Assembly (NCBI RefSeq): GCF_030272615.1
Contig: NC_081413.1
Span: forward strand, 718,537,867 to 718,601,866
Direction: 5' to 3'
Length of the DNA stretch: 64,000 bases
From: Cryptomeria japonica
Lineage: Eukaryota; Streptophyta; Pinopsida; Cupressales; Cupressaceae
This document shows positions 58,107-64,000 of the stretch, piece by piece. The notes below the pieces were generated by a model. That model saw only the letters and a list, made by a program, of their open reading frames with translations. It did not search any database and was not told where the DNA came from. Positions within the stretch are counted from its first letter, which is position 1. The number at the start of each line of letters is the position of its first letter. The translations under genes and the position numbers were made by a program.

Positions 58107-59150
58107 CTACAAGCTGCCATACATTTCACTATCCCAATCAACTCTATCATTTGCAAGGGCATCATCATGCTGAATTTCAAAAATAAAACATTCATTCTCA
58201 ATATTGTAGTTCTCATCAGCACTCACCTTGTTATCATTTACATTCATAGAATAAGGGACATTAACAACCAACTGATACAAACAAGGAACATAAATATTTT
58301 GATCCAGATGTGATACTTCACAATGTTGATCACACTTTATATTATCCTTGTTTATCAAACTCAATACATTTGCATCCTCAATATCCCATTCATGGAAAAG
58401 AATGCATACCTCTGGCTGAAGCAAATCCTCAGCTAAGTCTTTCTCACTTAGACTTACATCCACCTGAAAAACTTCCATTTGTGGTCTGAAGTAATCATCA
58501 CACAACCCATGCCTCTTATCTTCATTATGAAGTAAATTTTTACAACACATGTTACTGTTGTTTGGAACTTTATCAGCATAACAAACTTGTTCAACACAAG
58601 GGGAAACTTTAGCATTTTCATCAATGAGGTCAGCACCATGAACATTTATACCAAAAGTAAAGAACTCCATATCCAGTTCAAGCATACTATAAACATTCAC
58701 ATCCTCTTCATGGTATGTCAAAATTTGAAAACATTCAAATATGGGTTCATTTAAATCTGAAAATAAAACATTATCCCCACCATCACATATATTTTTATCT
58801 TCAAAAATACTTTCATTTTTAGATTCATGACTGAGATATATAACTTGGTCTCCTCTTATATCATCTTCACAAGATGAATAATAAGAATTCTCATCAGTAT
58901 CCTCAGCTACATAACTGGTATTCATTTGATGATCATAAGAAGATGAAAAACTTGTGCCAAGATCATTCTCATTCTGAAATTGATCTTCATTGTTCATTTG
59001 TATACCTTCAAGGTGCTGAAATTTGAACTCAGTGTCCTCGTAATCAGTAGCACCACTCCATTTTGAAACACATTCATCATTGGGTATACTTGCATAAACA
59101 CTATCAACATCATCCACAATTTCATTTTCAGTTTTATCAGACTTAATCAA
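58107..59150 (-). CDS. Element J acidic ORF, 347 codons
   Basis: It follows the gag ORF after four bases, on the same strand. It is strongly acidic (many Asp, Glu, Asn and Ser), with several cysteines and short hydrophobic patches (DANVLSLINKDNIKCDQHCE). There is no zinc knuckle, protease motif or membrane helix. It is probably the downstream part of the element's structural product. The frame looks open throughout. Function unknown. Confidence 0.55.
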   Translation of the reverse strand: MIKSDKTENEIVDDVDSVYASIPNDECVSKWSGATDYEDTEFKFQHLEGIQMNNEDQFQNENDLGTSFSSSYDHQMNTSYVAEDTDENSYYSSCEDDIRGDQVIYLSHESKNESIFEDKNICDGGDNVLFSDLNEPIFECFQILTYHEEDVNVYSMLELDMEFFTFGINVHGADLIDENAKVSPCVEQVCYADKVPNNSNMCCKNLLHNEDKRHGLCDDYFRPQMEVFQVDVSLSEKDLAEDLLQPEVCILFHEWDIEDANVLSLINKDNIKCDQHCEVSHLDQNIYVPCLYQLVVNVPYSMNVNDNKVSADENYNIENECFIFEIQHDDALANDRVDWDSEMYGSL

Positions 59151-59153
59151 AAT

Positions 59154-60293
59154 CTAATTTACATCATATTGCACATCCTCACTTGCATAATCAACAACAT
59201 TTGGTGATCCCTCAGTATTTGGTACTTTAACATCAAATACATCAGCAGCATGTAAAGATCGATGGTCATCACCATCATTATTTTCATTATCATTATCCTT
59301 AGGGGATGCAAGATTTACTTGATAATTTTCAGCCACATAGTTAACATAACCGACATATAAATCAAATGGTACATATCCTTTGTATATATCTATCCCTGTA
59401 TCAGCATTGTCACAAAATTTGCCACTGATTATTCCATCACTATTGTAAGAGACAACCGGCATTGACAACAAAGATTCTTGACTCTCATTTAAATTTGAAT
59501 CACATATATTAGCAAAACTATTTGGTATAGCAAGGCCTGACATGTTTTGACAAGGAATGTTTTGCTCAGCTTCACATGGTATTTCACCATTGAATGTGCT
59601 TTGACAAGAAACAACAGCAAACACAGATCTCTTTGATATCCTAAATTTTAAGTTATTTTCAATGTCCTTAGCTATGTTAAAAGCTTCATGCAGAGTTTTG
59701 GGTTCTTTGTTTCTCAATAAGAAACCCATCTTCTTGCCAAAAGCACTCATATAAATTTCCAAACATACTTTATCATCAAACTTATAGTTACTATAAATTT
59801 TAGCCAATGTTTGTGAAAACCTGATATTAAATGTTGGTACCAATTCATCTTCCCTGATTTGTATGTATGTAAATTCTTTCAGCAAATCATAATCACTCAC
59901 CTTTTCAGCGAATTGGTCTATGAAGTCTGAAATTAATTCTTCCCACGAGGAAATACAATTTGCTGGCAAGAAAGAGAACCAATCCCTTGCATCCTCTTTC
60001 AATGACTGGACAAATAACTTCATACATACATCGTCTTGACAAATTTCAAACTCTCCCATCAAATCTAAAAATCTTTTCAAATGTTGACATGTTGATTCTA
60101 ATTTCTTCCCACTGAATATTGACAAATACTTTCTAATTTTTTTGGGTATAAAATTTGGATAACCCAAAATATCTTTGAAATTTAGAGCAGCATAGTACTT
60201 CATACTGGAACTTTTCTTAATACATGGTTGTGAGATTTCACTAGGCATGGCTATATGTGAATAAGATTGGGGCTGAAATAATTGACTGCACAT
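59154..60293 (-). CDS. Element J gag (Retrotrans_gag type), 379 codons
   Basis: Residues 60-160 carry the plant Gypsy gag core. LFVQSLKEDARDWFSFLP is followed by CISSWEELISDFIDQFAE, then LLKEFTYIQIREDELVPTFN and RFSQTLAKI, matching the usual pattern of small helix, D/EW-F-LP, SWEEL and F--F. The C-terminal part (residues 230-379) is Asn/Asp-rich with no zinc knuckle. This would build the particle shell. No polymerase follows, so the element would depend on another for enzymes. The frame looks whole. Confidence 0.85.
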   Translation of the reverse strand: MCSQLFQPQSYSHIAMPSEISQPCIKKSSSMKYYAALNFKDILGYPNFIPKKIRKYLSIFSGKKLESTCQHLKRFLDLMGEFEICQDDVCMKLFVQSLKEDARDWFSFLPANCISSWEELISDFIDQFAEKVSDYDLLKEFTYIQIREDELVPTFNIRFSQTLAKIYSNYKFDDKVCLEIYMSAFGKKMGFLLRNKEPKTLHEAFNIAKDIENNLKFRISKRSVFAVVSCQSTFNGEIPCEAEQNIPCQNMSGLAIPNSFANICDSNLNESQESLLSMPVVSYNSDGIISGKFCDNADTGIDIYKGYVPFDLYVGYVNYVAENYQVNLASPKDNDNENNDGDDHRSLHAADVFDVKVPNTEGSPNVVDYASEDVQYDVN

Positions 60294-61205
60294 TATGACT
60301 TCTCAAACTTCATACACAACCCCACCAAAAATTCAACAACTTACAAATATGTCAAGCTACAGATTTATCTTCTTCACTTTTTGACATAAAACTCATGGAT
60401 ACTTGCATATCATAGGAAAACATATAAGATTTTGAAACTTAACAACACTTTGAATATGCAAATATTTTTTTTATCTTCTTCCCTTTCAACAAAGTGGAAA
60501 ACACTAGATAGGGAAACTATTTTTCTCTTTTCAGATACCCCAAAATACGTTTAATGTATTGAAATATCTGACTGTATCTCGATAATTGTAGTTGTAAACT
60601 CTTGTAGATCTGAAGATTAACTTTTACTTTTAGCATGGTCATTTACCTCAGAGTCGCCACCTCTTGCATAGAGGACATTTTTGAACAACAGAATGCCATT
60701 CAACACAAATTTAATTCTCTATTTTCTCCTTCAATCTCGCTGCAACCAATTCACTCCAGGCCACAAACATATAGCGCTGGGAAAAACAACACCAAATCTG
60801 TGTATCCTTATACTGTACCTTTTCTTCTCAAGCTTTTATGATGAAATCACCATGTTTGAGCATACAACTAATTTAATCATCTGCATCTTAATATGAATCA
60901 TCAGATTATCTACTAATCTTGTGAAAATATTGGAGTACAAACTTCCTGCAAGCACCGGTACAGAGACTAGAGTCACCACCCGATCATGACATTGGGAAGA
61001 ATTTATAAACAACTGCAAGGACTTCTTACAACTCTCAACAATGTATATTTTCAATTCTTCACAAGAAATTTTCTTTGATAGAAGACAATACCATTACAAC
61101 CTTAGAACATAATACTAAATCCCTCAACCATAAAAGACATTTTCAACTCTGTGCATTCTCAATGGACTGACTAACTGGATGAAATTATGCAATTTCTATT
61201 TACCT
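60294..61205 (-). other. Element J 5' leader
   Basis: About 0.9 kb between the primer binding site and gag. No gene is seen. Confidence 0.6.
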
Positions 61206-61223
61206 TCCCCAGTAGAGTCGCCA
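61206..61223 (-). other. Primer binding site (element J)
   Basis: The minus strand reads TGGCGACTCTACTGGGGA four bases after the LTR end. TGGCGACTC-type sites are common in plant Gypsy elements. I do not assign the tRNA. Confidence 0.7.
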
Positions 61224-61227
61224 TTTT

Positions 61228-64000
61228 TGTTGTTCATCAAAACTGATTAACCCAAGTTCACCTGCAATCCTTTTATGAAATGGCCAATTTCACTCTATAG
61301 AACACATCAAGACTTGGACAACATAACATAGGACCCTAATTGATCCTCCTGCACTTCAGGTTCTACTAGACCTAGGGGGGACACCCTTTTGATGCATTAA
61401 ATACAACAGTTATAGACATATGACTGCATCAACAATAAGCAGATAGATCATTCCACAAGTTCAACAAATTAGAAAACACATATAGATTGGCTAGATCTTG
61501 TACAAATAATGGATGAAACAGAGCTTGAAATGAATAGAACACAAACCCCTAAACATAGAGGGAAATAGATTTTTCTTTAAATTTGTAAATCTGAAACTAT
61601 CCCCAAATCTTTCAAAGACCAGTGCCTTGTTCATTGGGAAACAGAGTCACACACAGAACTATAAATGTGTATCCTAGCTACAAATTTGTTTTCCTTAAAC
61701 AATATTCCTGCATCAACACCTTATACTAATGCATTACTTGATTCAATCACAAAATTATCAGATCTGGGACACATATTCCATTTATTCATGACCGATTACA
61801 GAATTTAAAACCTTCATTGAAGGATACCTACAAAGAATCACACAATCTCCTTGAAATTGACAAATCCCATCCTCCTTGAGGATTCAATTTATAACAATGA
61901 AATACATGCCTAGAGACAATATTGTTTGGAATTTACTCATGCCTGACACAAGTAAGACCTGCAACTAGAAAAACCATCAACAATACTGCAATGTAACCTC
62001 TATACCCTGAAAAGATCCATAGAATTTACAAACTTGGGTCAAGAAATTCAGAACTAGAAGCCATGAAATCTAGAGCACTTCCTCCAAAATTCTGGAACCC
62101 TTACAATTGAGAAGAAATGGGAATAAGAAGAGGAGGGAAAAAGATCAGATTTGCATAACACACTGCCAATTATCTTCTTTCCCTAACCGAATATTTTCCT
62201 TTCTCCTTCGCGTGGAAACTTCTCTCAAAAAACATCAGATCTACTGAAACTAATTCCACACCTGCATTCCTCATATTGAGAGCTTTCTGGTGATATATAA
62301 TACTTGCTATTTCAAGCAAAAATAACCTCTCAGGCGAATTAAACTTGGAATACAGACCATCATTTAATTTTTTGCATTTTACATTATAGTATGCACTATA
62401 TATTTAATTTTGATTTTTCAATCTATTTTTAACTCCTGACGCCCTGCCACGTGGCAGCTTGTGATTCGTTGATGGGGTCCACTGGGTGCCACCTGGGATG
62501 ACACCTCATCTTTCACCATTTGTCCACCTCATCACCGCCACTGGACTGCCACTGGACTACCACTTGTCTGCCATGTCACCACCACCTCACTCACCATGTC
62601 AACGGGACCCGCGAGATTGACCTGCCACGTCACCTTTCACCATTTTGTGAAGGGTAATGGGTGTGCATCTTTGCCTTGCAAAATCATGCGCACTGTTGAT
62701 CTTCATGGAGCTTGCTCACTCATTAATCTTTCACCATTTCGCGATGCTTAACTGGCGTGCACCTTCACTCCACGAAATCGCACGCACCGTCGATCTTCTC
62801 TGAACCTGCATGATCTTTAACCTGTCCGTTCTTTGCAAAATTTGCCTCGGGAACTATCCCTGCATGGGTGGGGTCTACCTGGTCGCCACTTAGCCTCCTT
62901 GGTTGCATTGGGAAATGTGCCCGAATGCATGGGGTCTGCCTTGGTACCCAACCGACACCTTGTGTCAAAAGCCTTTGAGGCTTTGACACTATGAATGGGT
63001 GTGTTGTTAGTTTTAAATATCAAAAATGACCCCTGCCCAGCCAATGTGGGACTAAAGCATTTGCATGGGACTGCATGTTGAAGTGTTTAAATTACACCAA
63101 TAGTGTTTGCTTGAGTTTTTGAAACCCTCATCTACAAACTTTAGTGCCACACAAGAGGAGGAATTCAGCAATGGCTGTGGACTTCAGCATCACACCTGCA
63201 CATTTCCATTTGCTATGTTTCAACGCTGCCCTTTGGCCATTGTGCAAGAGAAGGGGCTTGGCATATTCAAGGTTAGAGAAAATTAGCGAATTTCAGAGGG
63301 GTCGAGAAGATGCTGCTCATCAATGTTATCATCATCCAAAATACCCAATTCAAATGCCAATCCATTGTTTGATGAACCATAGCAAAGTAGATGCTTGTCT
63401 GTTGAATCCTCATCAGTGTCGTCACCATCCATTACACTTGCTTCAAATGGAAATGCATTGTTTTTTGCAGTACAAGAATATACAGAAGAATGTGAGCCCA
63501 AATCTTCTTCTTACTGAACTTCCTCATGAATAGAATCCTCCCCCGTGTTCTCTGTTTGGCAAGTTATGGATATCTCTCTTGGTAGGTTTCTACATCTCTC
63601 CATCACATTCTGGGGGCTTTATGAAAGAGAATATGCAGTTGATTTCAATACCACTTTCATCTCTATCCCTATTACCAAACTTCAAAGCATTTTCTAATTT
63701 TGCAGATGTTGAAGATGGATGTAAGGATTCACGCTTTGCTTTCTCCTTCACTCGCTTTCGCCAACCATGGAGGGATTCTCTTATCTCCTCTCTAATCAAG
63801 ACCTTCTTGTAGTGGGAGCCCATCTATGTGACAATGGCATAAAGGGGAAGGATGCCATAGCTGCACTAGAATTGAACTAATACCCCAGAAATCAAACGTG
63901 TGAAAACAAATGCACTATTCTTCATGAAACAAGTAGGTGCCTTGATTTCCAACAAAGACTAGACAAATGCTGCCATTTCAAAAGCATTCTGAAATGAAAT
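61228..64000 (-). repeat. Element J 5' LTR (right), cut by window edge
   Basis: Matches 53354-56128 along its whole visible length. It includes the CG-richer zone, the two 95-base blocks and the MLO fragment. Confidence 0.9.
63283..64000 (-). pseudogene. MLO-family gene fragment in right LTR of J
   Basis: Counterpart of 55411-56128. It has the basic segment with RESLHGWRKRVKEKAK at about 63740-63790 and the acidic tail DDTDEDSTDKHLLC at about 63400-63440. Transmembrane parts would lie beyond the window. It is decayed. Its presence in both LTRs shows the MLO sequence was already in the LTR when J inserted. Confidence 0.85.

Larger units (their letters stand above)
53354..64000 (-). mobile_element. 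Element J: gag-only LTR element with MLO sequence in its LTRs
   Basis: Direct repeats begin TGTTGTTCATCAAAACTG at 53354 and 61228. The right copy runs off the window. A primer binding site abuts the right LTR, so the element is in minus orientation. Internal parts are a gag ORF (59154-60293) and an acidic ORF (58107-59150). No pol is present, as in the plant class called TR-GAG. The base sequence CAATG precedes the left LTR, but the matching duplication lies outside the window. LTR copies differ at a few bases per hundred by eye. The gag frame looks whole. Confidence 0.85.

Overview
The window is repeat-rich nuclear DNA from a seed plant. It consists almost entirely of old LTR retrotransposons inserted into one another. 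The scale of the nesting, the long AT-rich LTRs, the pol-less SIRE-like Copia families and the LTR-borne plant genes suggest a large gymnosperm-type genome, for example a conifer. That attribution is an inference and no species is claimed. I found no intact host gene, no tRNA or rRNA gene and no CRISPR array. The only clearly host-derived coding sequences are a decayed MLO-family fragment carried inside both LTRs of one element and a decayed plant-mobile-domain gene carried antisense inside another.

Layout. Positions 1-2913 hold a minus-strand Copia remnant (A: LTR, gag, LTR). It sits in the gag end of B (2914 to about 7672, plus strand), a SIRE-like element with a long unknown ORF, a polypurine tract and a truncated 3' LTR. 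B is fused to K (about 7673-10985, plus strand), which has a Copia reverse transcriptase/RNase H region, polypurine tract and 3' LTR. K abuts D (about 10986-13637, minus strand), an unknown ORF beside an LTR. From 13638 the underlying sequence is H, a Ty3/Gypsy element of the Tat type on the minus strand. H is visible in pieces at 13638-15329, 18950-19465 and 49367-53353.

H is interrupted by I (15330-18949, a 3.6 kb solo LTR, target duplication GGTAG), by C (19466-49366, target duplication TTCAC) and by J (53354 to beyond the window). C is itself interrupted by L (45604-46936, solo LTR, target duplication GGTCT) and G (22016-43900). G is interrupted by solo LTR F (28297-42209, target duplication CATAA), and F by E (28529-41260, target duplication GTAAC). 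The nest H > C > G > F > E is five levels deep. By eye, LTR divergence falls in the same order: C's LTRs differ most, G's less, E's least.

How the parts relate. B, C and G share one unusual plan: coiled-coil and zinc-knuckle gag (only its very end remains in B), no recognisable pol, then one long ORF of unknown function, then a SIRE-type polypurine tract. They look like non-autonomous families that would have relied on an enzyme source such as K. E has no gag or pol that I recognise, but shares its polypurine tract and a short internal motif with H, so it looks like a large non-autonomous derivative of that lineage. J carries a gag gene without pol, and each of its LTRs contains the end of an MLO gene.
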